Source: Streptomyces sp. ITFR-21
GTDB lineage: Bacteria; Actinomycetota; Actinomycetes; Streptomycetales; Streptomycetaceae
DNA length: 64,000 nucleotides
Direction: 5' to 3'
Assembly: GCF_031844685.1 (NCBI RefSeq)
Contig: NZ_CP134605.1
Location: forward strand, 1,018,501-1,082,500
Shown: positions 17,522-28,337 of the stretch, one piece after another
Layout of the letters: every line of letters begins with the position of its first letter
Numbering within the stretch: position 1 is the first letter of the stretch
Notes under the pieces: generated by a model
What the model was told of the DNA's origin: nothing
The model's input: only the letters and a program-made list of their open reading frames with translations
Databases searched by the model: none
Made by a program: the position numbers and the translations under genes

Positions 17522-17965
17522 ATGGGTTCGGTACGACGGGCGAGTGCCTGGCTGGGCCTCGTCGACGACAACGGCGGCGAGGGTTACTACGACGAGGAGT
17601 ACGCCGACTACGGCGAGGGCTCCGAACGTGCGGACGCCTGGGTGACCGATCCGCGGGTGCGGGTGGCCAGCGAGTCGGCGCACGAGCAGGGCAACCGGAT
17701 CGCCACCGTCACCCCGGACGGCTTCCGGGACGCGCGCGGCATCGGCGAACTGTTCCGGGACGGCGTACCGGTCATCGTCAACCTCACCGCCATGGAGCCC
17801 TCCGACGCCAAGCGCGTGGTCGACTTCGCGGCCGGCCTCACCTTCGGGCTGCGCGGCTCCATCGAACGGGTGGCCACCCGGGTCTTCCTGCTGACCCCGG
17901 CCGACTACTCGGTCATGAACGCCGACACCCGCCACGGCGGCGACCGCTTCTTCAACCAGTCCTAG
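17522..17965 (+). CDS. sflA: SepF-family cell-division protein (SflA-like)
   Basis: A 147-residue SepF-family protein. The ATG at 17522 follows GAGAGGAGG. It has an N-terminal helix [16 protein letters not shown] that could bind the membrane, an acidic Tyr-rich linker ([14 protein letters not shown]), and the SepF core from about residue 55 ([66 protein letters not shown]). SepF tethers FtsZ to the membrane. Streptomycetes carry SepF in the dcw cluster plus SepF-like proteins; this one is outside dcw, and its neighbours (an acyl-CoA dehydrogenase, PAP2 phosphatase, Der) match my memory of the sflA region, so I use that symbol with moderate confidence. The C-terminus ends RFFNQS. Confidence 0.85.
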   Translation: MGSVRRASAWLGLVDDNGGEGYYDEEYADYGEGSERADAWVTDPRVRVASESAHEQGNRIATVTPDGFRDARGIGELFRDGVPVIVNLTAMEPSDAKRVVDFAAGLTFGLRGSIERVATRVFLLTPADYSVMNADTRHGGDRFFNQS

Positions 17966-17995
17966 GGCCTCACCGGACGGCGACGCGGAGGCCCT
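17964..17995. terminator. Small bidirectional hairpin between convergent genes
   Basis: AGGGCCTC (17964-17971) pairs perfectly with GAGGCCCT (17988-17995) across a 16-base loop, inside the 42-base gap between the SepF-like stop and the acyl-CoA dehydrogenase stop. Confidence 0.5.
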
Positions 17996-18007
17996 GGTCC
18001 GGGCGCG

Positions 18008-19204
18008 TCAGCCGCGGAACGCGTCGAGTCCGGTGAGTGCCTTGCCCAGGACGAGTTGGTGCATCTCCACCGTGCCCTCGTACGTGAGCACGGATTCCAG
18101 GTTGGTCGCGTGCCGCATGACGGGGTATGCGAGCGAGATCCCGTTGGCGCCCAGCACGGTGCGGGCGGTGCGGCAGATGCCGATCGCCTCGCGTACGTTG
18201 TTGAGCTTGCCGAAGCTGACCTGTTCCGGGCGCAGCCGCCCGGCGTCCATCCGCCGTCCCAGATGGTGGGCGAGCAGGATTCCCTTGTGCAGTTCCACCG
18301 CCATGTCGGCGAGTTTGGCCTGGGTGAGCTGGAAGCCGGCCACCGGCCGGCCGAACTGCACGCGGCCCTTGGCGTACTCCAGCGCGGACTCGAAGCAGGC
18401 GCGTGCGGCGCCCATCGCCCCCCACACGATGCCGTAGCGCGCGTGGTTGAGGCAGCTCAGCGGTCCGCGCAGCCCGGTGGCTCCGGGAAGCACCGCGTCG
18501 GCGGGCAGCCGTACGCCGTCCAGGACCAGTTCGCTGGTGACCGAGGCCCGCAGGCTCCACTTGTGGCGGATCTCGGGAGCCGAGAAGCCGGGGGTGCCGG
18601 CCGGCACCAGGAAGCCGCGGACGCCGTCCCCGGTCTGCGCCCACACCACCGCGACACCCGCCACCGAGCCGTTGGTGATCCACGTCTTGCGACCGTCGAG
18701 CACCCAGTCGGAGCCGTCGCGCCGGGCGCGGGTGGTCATGCCGGCCGGGTCGGAGCCGTGGTCGGGTTCGGTCAGGCCGAAGCAGCCGATCACCTCGCCG
18801 GCAGCCATCGGCGGCAGCCAGCGCTCCTTCTGCCCGTCGGAGCCGTAGCGGTGGATGGCGTACATCGCCAGCGAGCCCTGGACGGAGACCAGGGAGCGGA
18901 TGCCGGAGTCGGCGGCCTCCAGCTCCAGGCAGGCCAGTCCGTACGGGACCGCGCCGGCGCCCGCGCAGCCGTATCCGGTCAGGGTCATACCGAGGGCCCC
19001 GAGGTCGCCGAGTTCGCGGGCGAGTTCCCGGACGGGGGGCAGTTCGCCGCGCTCGTACCACTCGGCCACGTGCGGGAGCACCCGGTCGGCGGCCCAGCCG
19101 CGTACGGTGTCGCGGATCGCGAGGTCCTCCGGGGCGAGGAGGTCGTCCAGGTCCAGCGGGTCGTACGGGTCGAAGGGGGTCCGGGAAGCGGTAGTCGCGG
19201 ACAT
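18008..19204 (-). CDS. Acyl-CoA dehydrogenase, glutaryl-CoA dehydrogenase-like
   Basis: A 398-residue FAD-dependent acyl-CoA dehydrogenase. The ATG at 19204 follows CCGGAGG. The N-terminal helical domain contains VRGWAADRVLPHVAEWYERG; the FAD/substrate signature is CFGLTEPDHGSDPAGM; the C-terminal part has YGIVWGAMGAARACFE, GRVQFGRPVAGFQLTQ and the catalytic-base region YEGTVEMHQLVLGKALTG, whose Glu lies where glutaryl-CoA dehydrogenase has its base. It therefore probably oxidises glutaryl-CoA or a related short-chain acyl-CoA in lysine/tryptophan or fatty-acid breakdown. No electron-transfer partner is adjacent. It is monocistronic and convergent with the SepF-like gene. Confidence 0.92.
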   Translation of the reverse strand: MSATTASRTPFDPYDPLDLDDLLAPEDLAIRDTVRGWAADRVLPHVAEWYERGELPPVRELARELGDLGALGMTLTGYGCAGAGAVPYGLACLELEAADSGIRSLVSVQGSLAMYAIHRYGSDGQKERWLPPMAAGEVIGCFGLTEPDHGSDPAGMTTRARRDGSDWVLDGRKTWITNGSVAGVAVVWAQTGDGVRGFLVPAGTPGFSAPEIRHKWSLRASVTSELVLDGVRLPADAVLPGATGLRGPLSCLNHARYGIVWGAMGAARACFESALEYAKGRVQFGRPVAGFQLTQAKLADMAVELHKGILLAHHLGRRMDAGRLRPEQVSFGKLNNVREAIGICRTARTVLGANGISLAYPVMRHATNLESVLTYEGTVEMHQLVLGKALTGLDAFRG

Positions 19205-19414
19205 GGCTGGACCTCCGGCCTGGAATTCGACGGCTCGACGGGCGTGGACCTACGACGGCGTGGACAGCGGACAACGGACGGCCCCGCGGCGCGGGGACGC
19301 GAGGACGCGGGGACGCGACGACACGGACCGCGACGGACGCCGGCCGGAGGCGTGCCGCCGGGAAGGCCCGCCGACGAGAAAACTAGCAGTGCTCATCCCG
19401 GTCCGGCGCCGACG

Positions 19415-19771
19415 TTACGGCTCAGTCCCCCGCGCGTCCAGCCCGCGCGCCCGCGGCCCGCTCCCGACCCGCCGCCGGCCTGCCCGCCCCGGCCCCCGGA
19501 GCCGCCGGGTCGGCCGCCTCCCCGTCCGCCGGAACCGCGTCACCGCCCGGCGGCGGCCGATCCGGTCGCCGAGGGTGCCGAACAGGATCAGCAGCGCGGC
19601 GGCGACCAGCGGGTACGCGTCGACGATCCAGAGCAGTTCCTGCGAGCCGGGACGCAGGTCCTCGGTGCGCGCGGGCACGGCCACGTGCAGGACGGTGGCG
19701 TCCAGTGCCGCGATCAGCAGGCTCACGCACAGCACGGCCAGAACGGTCCACCGGCTGACCGGCCGTGTCAC
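19415..19771 (-). pseudogene. Truncated DHA2-type MFS drug transporter remnant
   Basis: The first roughly 75 residues are a normal MFS N-terminus: GTG start at 19771 with GGAGG upstream, TM1 WTVLAVLCVSLLIAALDATV, LHVAVPARTEDLRPGSQELLWIVDAYPLV and TM2 AAALLILFGTLGDRIGRRR (the loop 2-3 motif of the superfamily). After that the translation changes abruptly to Arg/Pro/Gly-rich nonsense for about 40 residues and stops. A working DHA2 exporter has about 450-500 residues, so over 80 percent is missing; the sequence between 19205 and 19415 does not restore it. The intact start and the sharp break suggest a deletion rather than slow decay. Confidence 0.8.
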
Positions 19772-20119
19772 GGGCCCACCTCCACGGACGAGAGAGTGGT
19801 CAGCGTACGTGAGCGGTCGGCGCGCGCCCCTGGTCCAGCCGCCCGTCGGCGGGCCGCCCGGCGCCCGGTGGAGGTCCCCGGGCGGGCGGCGGCCGGACTA
19901 TCAGGGGGGAAACCGCCGAGAAAGACCAGGGAAATAAGCGATAAATAAGAAGACGCCGGGTGTGGGCATCAACACCCGAACATAAACTCCACGACCTTCC
20001 CGAATTCGCCCCAATCGCGGCCCTTCAAAGAGGGCATGAGACCCGCTCCACATCACATCGTCATTACAAAGCAGCCTGTTCAGCCGTTCCATGCCGTCAC
20101 ACGCTGTAACGTCGATCCA
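19772..20119. other. Upstream region of the PAP2 gene, relatively AT-rich
   Basis: About 350 bases. From 19900 to 20110 the base composition is clearly richer in A+T than the surroundings. It contains a hairpin CGGGTGT/ACACCCG (19957-19963 with 19972-19978) and a -10-like TGTAAC (20105-20110) placed to start a message at the GTG of the PAP2 gene. A short minus-strand frame here looks like chance. Confidence 0.5.
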
Positions 20120-21181
20120 GTGCGTACCGATGAGAGGCTCCGCCGCACGGTGGAGCACCCCACCAGGCGGGACCTACCGCGGATGAGCCGAACACGCGTC
20201 TGGTTGTTCGGCTTGACGCTGGCGGTCTACGCGGCGATCGTCGTCGGCGTTCTGACCACCTCCAAACTGGTGACGCTCGACTGGCAGGTCATGCTGTGGC
20301 GTCCCTACAAGCAATGGCCACAGATCCACGCGTTTCTGGACTACTTCGTGGTTCTCGGCCAGCGCGGTCCCACCGCCGTGATGGTGCTCGCCTGGCTCGG
20401 CTGGCGCTCCTGGCGCCACCGCACCCTGCACCCGCTGCTGGTGCTCGGCACCTCCCTGCTCTTGCTGAACGTCACCGTGGGCGCCGTGAAATACGGCCTG
20501 GGACGGCTCGGCCCGCATTACGCGACGACCGTCGGCTCCTCGGAGATGTTCGCCGGCGGCGATATATTTCCGTCCGGGCACACCGCGAACGCCGTGGTCA
20601 CCTGGGGTGTGCTGGCGTACCTGGCCACCACCCAGCGGGCCCAGCGGCTGGGGTCGGTGGCCAGCGCGCTGCTCGCCCTCGGGGTGGGCGCGACCACGGT
20701 CTACCTCGGTACGCACTGGGTCAGCGACGTCCTGCTCGGCTGGGCGGCGGGCCTGCTGATCCTGCTGGCGCTGCCCTGGTTCGAGCCGGCGATGGCCCGT
20801 GCCGAGGACCTCGTCGCCGAAGGCTGGGAGCGCTGGCGGGAGCGCCGGCCCCGCTGGTCCGGCGTGCCGGTGGCCGGTCCCTCGCTGGTGGGACCGCGGG
20901 CGTCCGAGGACGACGACGAGGACAGCCGGGAGCCGGTCGGCGCCGGGTCGCAGACCGCGGTGTCGCAGTCGTCGGCCGTCCCGTCCGGCGGCGCCCAGAA
21001 CGGCGCCGCGGCGCCCGGCGGTCCGTATCCGCCGGGCCGACCGCCCGCCGGGCGGGGTGAGCGCACACCGCTGTCGCCGGCCGGCAGCCGCCGCCCGCCG
21101 ATGGAACGCACCGACCGCCCGGTCCGGCCCGCGACGCCTCTGGTCCACCAGCAGGTACGCGGCCGCGGCGGGGTCGGCTGA
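20120..21181 (+). CDS. PAP2-family membrane phosphatase
   Basis: With GTG 20120 the protein has 353 residues. The GTG fits a leaderless message because TGTAAC at 20105-20110 lies 9 bases before it; ATG 20183 is an alternative start. Several TM helices occupy residues about 25-215. The phosphatidic-acid-phosphatase signature is present: KYGLGRLGP (motif 1), FPSGHTAN (motif 2) and YLGTHWVSDVLLGW (motif 3 with catalytic His). The C-terminal 120 residues are a cytoplasmic Pro/Gly/Ser-rich tail with an acidic stretch (EDDDEDSREP). Likely substrates are phosphatidic acid or undecaprenyl pyrophosphate at the outer face of the membrane. Confidence 0.9.
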   Translation: MRTDERLRRTVEHPTRRDLPRMSRTRVWLFGLTLAVYAAIVVGVLTTSKLVTLDWQVMLWRPYKQWPQIHAFLDYFVVLGQRGPTAVMVLAWLGWRSWRHRTLHPLLVLGTSLLLLNVTVGAVKYGLGRLGPHYATTVGSSEMFAGGDIFPSGHTANAVVTWGVLAYLATTQRAQRLGSVASALLALGVGATTVYLGTHWVSDVLLGWAAGLLILLALPWFEPAMARAEDLVAEGWERWRERRPRWSGVPVAGPSLVGPRASEDDDEDSREPVGAGSQTAVSQSSAVPSGGAQNGAAAPGGPYPPGRPPAGRGERTPLSPAGSRRPPMERTDRPVRPATPLVHQQVRGRGGVG

Positions 21182-21231
21182 CGCCTTCCGCCGGACCGTC
21201 CGGCCCGCGCCGGGAGCGCGTGCCGGGCGGC

Positions 21232-21450
21232 TCAGCCGAGCCAGCAGCGGCGCACCCGGCCCGCGTCGACCATGAAGTTGATCCGGCCGGCCTGGTACTC
21301 CATGGTCACCACCGCGCCGGGCGGGAGGGTGCGTACCGTGGTCCAGCCGCGCTCGCGGGCCTGGTCCTCCGCGGTCTGTCCGGCCAGGCCGAGATACGCG
21401 TCCAGGTCGTCGTGCGGATTGCTGTCGGAGAAGTTCGCTTGCGGCTCCAT
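21232..21450 (-). CDS. I78-family protease-inhibitor-like small protein
   Basis: A 72-residue protein from ATG 21450 (MEPQANFSDSN). The second half follows the I78 pattern: LAGQTAEDQARERGWTTVRT, LPPGAVVTMEYQAGRINFMV and terminal GRVRRCWLG, with the conserved Arg-Ile-x-x-x-Val and late Cys. Known members inhibit serine proteases or are simply small folded domains. It has no signal peptide, so an intracellular role is more likely here. The ribosome site is weak (GGTGG). The stop is at 21232, convergent with the PAP2 gene; the glycosyltransferase gene lies 137 bases upstream on the same strand, so the two could be co-transcribed. Confidence 0.75.
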   Translation of the reverse strand: MEPQANFSDSNPHDDLDAYLGLAGQTAEDQARERGWTTVRTLPPGAVVTMEYQAGRINFMVDAGRVRRCWLG

Positions 21451-21587
21451 GGAGCCACCGTATGCGGCGTCGGCGTGATTTGTACCCGAATACTCGGCAG
21501 TAGATATCACCGCCGCACACCATTCCGTCACATCATCTTCATGGTTTCCACCCTGGAGGTGGCCGTGGCCGCCCGGCCCTGGCCCGT

Positions 21588-22847
21588 TCACCCCCGGCGG
21601 GCTCTGCGCAGCGCCGCCCCCGCGGTGTCGGCGGCGGACAGTACGCCGCCCGCCGCCCGCGCGGCGCCGGCGCGCGCGGCGGACCGGGCCCGGTGGCCCG
21701 GCAGGGCGCGCACGGCCAGCAGCGCCCGGAAGATCCGCAGGTGGCGGTCGGCGACGGCGGCCGGGTCGTAGCGGCCGGCCAAGGCCAGCGCCGCGCGGCC
21801 CATCGCCCGGCGGCGCCCGTCGTCCTCGATCAGGGTGAGCAGCGCGGCGGCGACGGCCGCCGGATCGCGCGGCGGCACCAGGAACCCGGTCACCCCGTGG
21901 CGGACGATCTCGCGCGGGCCGAGCGGGCAGTCGGTGGCCACCACCGGGAGGCCGGCCCGCATGCCCTCGACGATGGTCATGCCGAAGGACTCCGTGGTGG
22001 AGGTGACCGCGAGCACCGACGCCCTGGCGAGTTCGGGTTCCAGCGGGGCGACCGGGCCCATCAAGGTGACGTGCCCGCCGACGCCGAGTTCGGCGATCAG
22101 CGCGGCCAGGGCCGCCTCCAGCTCGCCGCCGCCGTAGAGCCGCAGCGTCCAGTCCGGTCGGGCGGCGCTGACGACGGCGAAGGCGCGGATCAGGTCGTCG
22201 TAGCGCTTGGCCTCGGTGAGCCGGCCGGCGGCGACCACGACCGGGGCGGTGCAGTCGGAGAGCACGGCGCCGGCGGCCGGCGCGCAGTTGGGGACGGCGG
22301 TGACGCGTACCCCCGGCATCCTGCGGCGGTAGACGGCCGCGTCCGCCCCGGTGGTGGTGGTCACCGCGTCCAGCCCGGGGTAGTGGCGGCGCAGGGCCAG
22401 GACGAGCCGGGTGGAGTGGGTGTCGAGGGTCAGGTGCTCCTGGGCGACCCGGACCAGCCGGCGCGGGGCCTGCCGGGCCAGGTGCACGTTGAGGCCGGGC
22501 CGGGTGCCGACCACCACGTCGGCGTCGAGTCCGGCCAGGCAGCGGCCGATCAGCTCGTCGGTGAGCGCGCTGTACGCGGCGTACCGGCGGTCGGCGGCCG
22601 GGAAGACGGCGGCGGGCCGCAGTCGGCGCGGATCGTCCAGGACGCTGTCCGGGCCGTGCGGACGCAGGTCGGCGAGGTGGCGCAGCCGGATCCGCGGGTG
22701 GTGGCGGAAGGAGGGGTCGTCGCGGTCCCGGAACACGGAGACGATCTCCACGTCGTGTTCCGCGGCGAGTTGCCCGGCGAGGTTGTGGGTGGTGCGGACG
22801 GTGCCGCCGATGGCGTACGCGTTGTTCAGCAGGAAGGTGATGCGCAC
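21588..22847 (-). CDS. GT4-family glycosyltransferase
   Basis: A 419-residue GT-B glycosyltransferase. The GTG at 22847 has CAGGAGC upstream. The N-terminal acceptor domain begins MRITFLLNNAYAIGGTVRTT; the C-terminal donor domain (from about 200) contains VVVAAGRLTEAKRYDDLIRA, LRLYGGGELEAAL, and the nucleotide-sugar motif STTESFGMTIVEGMRAGLPV with the two Glu of the E-x7-E pattern. The last 40 residues are Ala/Arg-rich. No sugar-biosynthesis genes are adjacent, so the acceptor (teichoic acid, glycan or glycolipid) is unknown. A short gap of 141 bases separates it from the lytic transglycosylase gene upstream on the same strand. Confidence 0.9.
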   Translation of the reverse strand: MRITFLLNNAYAIGGTVRTTHNLAGQLAAEHDVEIVSVFRDRDDPSFRHHPRIRLRHLADLRPHGPDSVLDDPRRLRPAAVFPAADRRYAAYSALTDELIGRCLAGLDADVVVGTRPGLNVHLARQAPRRLVRVAQEHLTLDTHSTRLVLALRRHYPGLDAVTTTTGADAAVYRRRMPGVRVTAVPNCAPAAGAVLSDCTAPVVVAAGRLTEAKRYDDLIRAFAVVSAARPDWTLRLYGGGELEAALAALIAELGVGGHVTLMGPVAPLEPELARASVLAVTSTTESFGMTIVEGMRAGLPVVATDCPLGPREIVRHGVTGFLVPPRDPAAVAAALLTLIEDDGRRRAMGRAALALAGRYDPAAVADRHLRIFRALLAVRALPGHRARSAARAGAARAAGGVLSAADTAGAALRRARRG

Positions 22848-22988
22848 GGCGCTCCTGGGTCGGCCGGCCCCGGCGTGTCCCGCTCCCGTCCGCGCCGCGC
22901 CCCGCGTGCCGGGGCCGGCGCGGATGGGCGCCGGCCCCGGCGGCGTCGCCTCGGTGCGGCGGGCGGGTTCAGGGGTGCGTCGGCGCCG

Positions 22989-24041
<1,053 letters not shown>

Positions 24042-24322
24042 CTAAGCAGGCCCCCGCCCGGCCCCGGCGGCAACGCGGCCCGCGTGGCGCGTGCCCCACC
24101 CGGGTGGACCACACCCAGGCGGGGCAGTTCATCCGATTGTCCGATCGAGCGGCGGACCGGGAGGCCGCCCCGGCCGCCCGGCGACGCCGGCCGCCCATCA
24201 GGCGGGGCCCACCCGCAGGGCGGTTCACCTGCCGGACACGCCCCCGGGCGGACGCGGCCACGGACCCGACGCGGTCACTGAGCGAACGCGGTCACCAAAC
24301 AGGCACGGCCACCGGGCAGGCG

Positions 24323-25384
<1,062 letters not shown>

Positions 25385-26206
25385 GTGGCGCCCCTGCTCG
25401 ACGTGAGTGACGAGGTACGAGCCGAGATCGGCGAGGAGGAGACCCAGCGGCTCCTCACCGGTGAGAACGCGCCGGGCACCTACGACTGCACCTCCTGCCG
25501 CACGCCCGGCGACACCGGCCAGGAGCCGACCAGCACCGTGCTCTTCGTGGGCGACGAGACCGCGGTACTGGCCTTCGCCCACGCGGCCTGCATCCCCTCG
25601 CAGGTGGTGCCGGTGAGCGAGGCCCAGCTGCAGGGCGCGGTGCGCAGCATCGCGGTGGACGGCGCCGGCACCGGCGTCCCGGAGCCGCACGGCGGCGCCG
25701 GCGGGCCCGCCCCGGCCACCGAGGCCGGCCCCCGGCAGGCCGTGCTCGGCATCACCTGCGGGCTGATCATCGTCGAGGACCAGCTGCGTCCCGCGCTCGT
25801 GGTCGAGCCGACCGGCCCGGTCGCCCGGGTGGGAGCCGACGGCGGCGGTGACGACTTCCTGCCGCTGCTGATCGAGCAGGGCTTCGTACCGCAGCTGGAT
25901 CTGGACGGACGGCCCTCGCCGCTGCCCGGCTGGTCGGTGCTGCTGGCCATGGGCAAGCTGCACGCGGTGCTCCAGCCGGGGGCGGGCGGCGGCCCGGCCA
26001 CCGCGTGGTGGCAGGCGCACCAGCCGCTCCAGGTCAGCGACGGCTGGCGGGCCGCGGTCAGCCGCAGCAACGAGGTGTACGTGTACGCGGGCCCGGCCGG
26101 CTCGATCGGCCGGCAGCCGCGCGAGGACCTGATGCGGGACGCGCTGGCGCGGGCCTCCTCACGCGGCCGGCTGGTGGCGGCCACCATGCCGCTGGCGGGC
26201 ACCTGA
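25385..26206 (+). CDS. Conserved-looking hypothetical protein with CxxC
   Basis: A 273-residue protein that I cannot assign to a named family. The GTG at 25385 follows AAGGAG at ideal spacing. The N-terminus (LLDVSDEVRAEIGEEETQRLL) is followed by YDCTSCRTPGDTG, a single CxxC that could bind metal, then a beta-rich stretch (TSTVLFVGDETAVLAFAHAAC), a linker and a second half with LGITCGLIIVEDQLRPALVVEP and LLIEQGFVPQLDLDG. There is no signal peptide or TM helix. Codon use and the start signal support a real gene. The last 22 bp-stem terminator at 26234 ends it cleanly. Confidence 0.75.
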   Translation: MAPLLDVSDEVRAEIGEEETQRLLTGENAPGTYDCTSCRTPGDTGQEPTSTVLFVGDETAVLAFAHAACIPSQVVPVSEAQLQGAVRSIAVDGAGTGVPEPHGGAGGPAPATEAGPRQAVLGITCGLIIVEDQLRPALVVEPTGPVARVGADGGGDDFLPLLIEQGFVPQLDLDGRPSPLPGWSVLLAMGKLHAVLQPGAGGGPATAWWQAHQPLQVSDGWRAAVSRSNEVYVYAGPAGSIGRQPREDLMRDALARASSRGRLVAATMPLAGT

Positions 26207-26233
26207 CCCCGGGACGGCCGACCGGGCGGTTCG

Positions 26234-26283
26234 GGGCAGGGCGGGGGCGCGTACGGCATGGCGTACGCGCCCCCGCCCTGCCC
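26234..26283. terminator. Very strong hairpin terminator
   Basis: A perfect 22-bp stem (26234-26255 with 26262-26283) and a 6-base loop GCATGG, 27 bases after the stop at 26206. It is one of the most stable hairpins in the window. Confidence 0.9.
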
Positions 26284-26364
26284 GCACTGCGTCGACCGGG
26301 TCGAAACCGCGCAATTCAACCGAACGGCCCGCATCCCGGGCCATCCGTCCTCGTTGGCTGATAC

Positions 26365-26661
26365 GTGCACACCTTTGACGCCTCCGCCCGCGCCCCCCAC
26401 CAGCGCTACATCCCCTCCATGCGCACCGCGCAGGACTCCGCGGGAGGCAGTGGCACCCCGATCTACGACGCGCTGTACGCGGAGTACCGCCGGCTCTTCC
26501 GCTCGCTGCCGGGCGACCGCACGGGCGAGGAGCAGCTGGACTTCAACGGCTTCGCCGCCTGGTACACCGATTACCAGCCGTTCGGCGCCGGCGGCCGGCA
26601 CCGCAGTGACAACGGCCAGCCGGCCCTGCCGCCGGGCCGGGGCGACAACCGGATGCACTGA
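26365..26661 (+). CDS. Small hypothetical protein (SGTPIYDALY...LPGDRTGEE type)
   Basis: A 98-residue protein using GTG 26365; an in-frame ATG at 26419 (MRTAQDSAGGSG) is the likely alternative because the similar short streptomycete proteins I recall begin there. The recognisable core is SGTPIYDALYAEYRRLFRSLPGDRTGEEQL, followed by a Gly/Arg-rich tail. I know the pattern only as a conserved unknown. Neither start has a good ribosome site. It ends 18 bases from the convergent der stop. No membrane segment or metal motif is visible. Confidence 0.65.
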   Translation: MHTFDASARAPHQRYIPSMRTAQDSAGGSGTPIYDALYAEYRRLFRSLPGDRTGEEQLDFNGFAAWYTDYQPFGAGGRHRSDNGQPALPPGRGDNRMH

Positions 26662-26679
26662 GCGGTCGCCGCGCCGGGG

Positions 26680-28137
26680 CTACTTCTTGCGGCCGCGCTT
26701 CTCCCGCACCCGCACCGACACCTGGATCGGGGTGCCCGCGAAGCCGAACTCCTCGCGCAGTCGGCGCTCCACAAAGCGCCGGTAGCCGGCCTCCAGGAAC
26801 CCCGAGGCGAAGAGCACGAACCGGGGCGGCCTGGTGCCCGCCTGGGTGCCGAACAGGATGCGGGGCTGCTTGCCGCCGCGGATCGGGTGCGGGTGGCCGG
26901 CGACCAGTTCGCCGAGGAAGGCGTTGAGCCGCCCGGTGGGCACCCGGGTCTCCCAGCCCTCCAGCGCGGTCTCGATGGCCGGTACCAGCTTCTCCATGTG
27001 CCGGCCCGTACGGGCGGAGACGTTGACCCGGGGGGCCCACTGCACCTGGACCAGATCGCGCTCGATCTCCCGCTCCAGGTAGTAGCGGCGCTCCTCGTCG
27101 AGCAGGTCCCACTTGTTGTAGGCGATGACCACCGCCCGGCCCGCCTCGACGGCCATGGTGATGATCCGGGTGTCCTGCTCGGCCAGCGTCTCGCTGCCGT
27201 CGATCAGGATGACCGCGACCTCCGCCTTCTCCAGCGCCGCCGCGGTTCGCAGCGAGGCGTAGTAGTCGGCGCCCTCGGCCAGGTGCACGCGGCGGCGGAT
27301 GCCCGCGGTGTCGATGAACTTCCAGGTGACGCCGCCGAGTTCGATCAGCTCGTCCACCGGGTCCCGGGTGGTGCCGGCCACCTTGTCGACCACCACCCGC
27401 TCCTGGCCGGCGACCCTGTTCAGCAGGGACGACTTGCCGACGTTGGGACGGCCGATCAGCGCGATACGGCGCGGGCCGCCGGTCACCTCGCCGAAGGTCA
27501 TCGCCGGCGCCTCGGGCAGCGCCTCGATGACGGCGTCCAGCAGGTCGCCGGTGCCGCGGCCGTGCAGCGAGGAGACCGGGTAGGGCTCACCGAGGCCGAG
27601 GTTCCACAGCGCGGCGGCGTCCGCCTCGCCCGCGGGGCCGTCCACCTTGTTGGCCGCCAGCACGACGGGCTTGCCGGCCCGGCGAAGCAGCCTGACCACG
27701 GCCTGGTCGGTGTCGGTGGCGCCGACCGTGGAGTCCACCACGAAGACCACCGCGTCGGCGGCGTCGATGGCGAACTCGGCCTGCGCGGCAACCGAGGCGT
27801 CGATGCCGAGGACGTCCTGCTCCCAGCCGCCGGTGTCCACGATCTTGAAGCGGCGGCCGTTCCAGTTGGCCTCGTACGTCACCCGGTCGCGGGTGACACC
27901 GGGGCGGTCCTCCACGACGGCCTCGCGGCGGCCGATGATCCGGTTCACCAGGGTCGACTTGCCGACGTTCGGCCGGCCGACGACGGCCAGCACCGGCAGC
28001 GGTCCCCGGTTCGCCTCGGCGAGGTCGCCGGCCACCTCGTCCAGGTCGAGGCCCTCTTCCGCGGCGAGCTCCATGAACTCGGCGTATTCGGCGTCGTCGA
28101 GGGCGCCGATGCCGCCGTGCTCGTCGTGCTGGTCCAT
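26680..28137 (-). CDS. der: Ribosome-associated GTPase Der (EngA)
   Basis: A 485-residue tandem GTPase needed for 50S subunit assembly. The ATG at 28137 follows GGAGAG. After an acidic N-terminal extension of about 45 residues comes G-domain 1 with [15 protein letters not shown] and NKVD, then G-domain 2 with [17 protein letters not shown] and NKWD, and a C-terminal KH-like domain ending in the basic REKRGRKK. All G motifs are intact. It lies in the order tyrA-cmk-plsC-der read right to left, but the 200-base gap before it contains a 34-bp repeat, so it may have its own promoter. Confidence 0.97.
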   Translation of the reverse strand: MDQHDEHGGIGALDDAEYAEFMELAAEEGLDLDEVAGDLAEANRGPLPVLAVVGRPNVGKSTLVNRIIGRREAVVEDRPGVTRDRVTYEANWNGRRFKIVDTGGWEQDVLGIDASVAAQAEFAIDAADAVVFVVDSTVGATDTDQAVVRLLRRAGKPVVLAANKVDGPAGEADAAALWNLGLGEPYPVSSLHGRGTGDLLDAVIEALPEAPAMTFGEVTGGPRRIALIGRPNVGKSSLLNRVAGQERVVVDKVAGTTRDPVDELIELGGVTWKFIDTAGIRRRVHLAEGADYYASLRTAAALEKAEVAVILIDGSETLAEQDTRIITMAVEAGRAVVIAYNKWDLLDEERRYYLEREIERDLVQVQWAPRVNVSARTGRHMEKLVPAIETALEGWETRVPTGRLNAFLGELVAGHPHPIRGGKQPRILFGTQAGTRPPRFVLFASGFLEAGYRRFVERRLREEFGFAGTPIQVSVRVREKRGRKK

Positions 28138-28212
28138 GAGGTCTCTCCGTCGTTCGACAGTGGTGGCAGCCGCGATCAGGGTGGCGGCGACCGGTCCGGT
28201 TCCGCGGTTCCA

Positions 28213-28336
28213 CGGCGGCCGGTGGGGTTCGGCGACCGCCGTGGTGCGGCGGCCGGTGGGGTTCGGCAACCGCCGTGGTGCGGCGGCCGGAGGGGTTCGG
28301 CAACCGCCGTGGTGCGGCGGCCGGAGGGTTCAGCGG
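28213..28336. repeat. Three full copies plus a partial of a 34-bp repeat
   Basis: The unit begins CGGCGGCCGG and continues TGGGGTTCGGCAACCGCCGT then GGTG. Full copies start at 28213, 28247 and 28281 with one or two differences; a partial copy follows to about 28336, reaching the plsC stop. It occupies the plsC-der spacer. The unit is not a multiple of three bases. Confidence 0.9.
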
Positions 28337-28337
28337 T

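Noticed and set aside
19901..20158. Minus-strand 85-codon frame opposite the PAP2 start
   Set aside because: No ribosome site, overlaps the PAP2 5' end and promoter region, and the sequence does not resemble any family.
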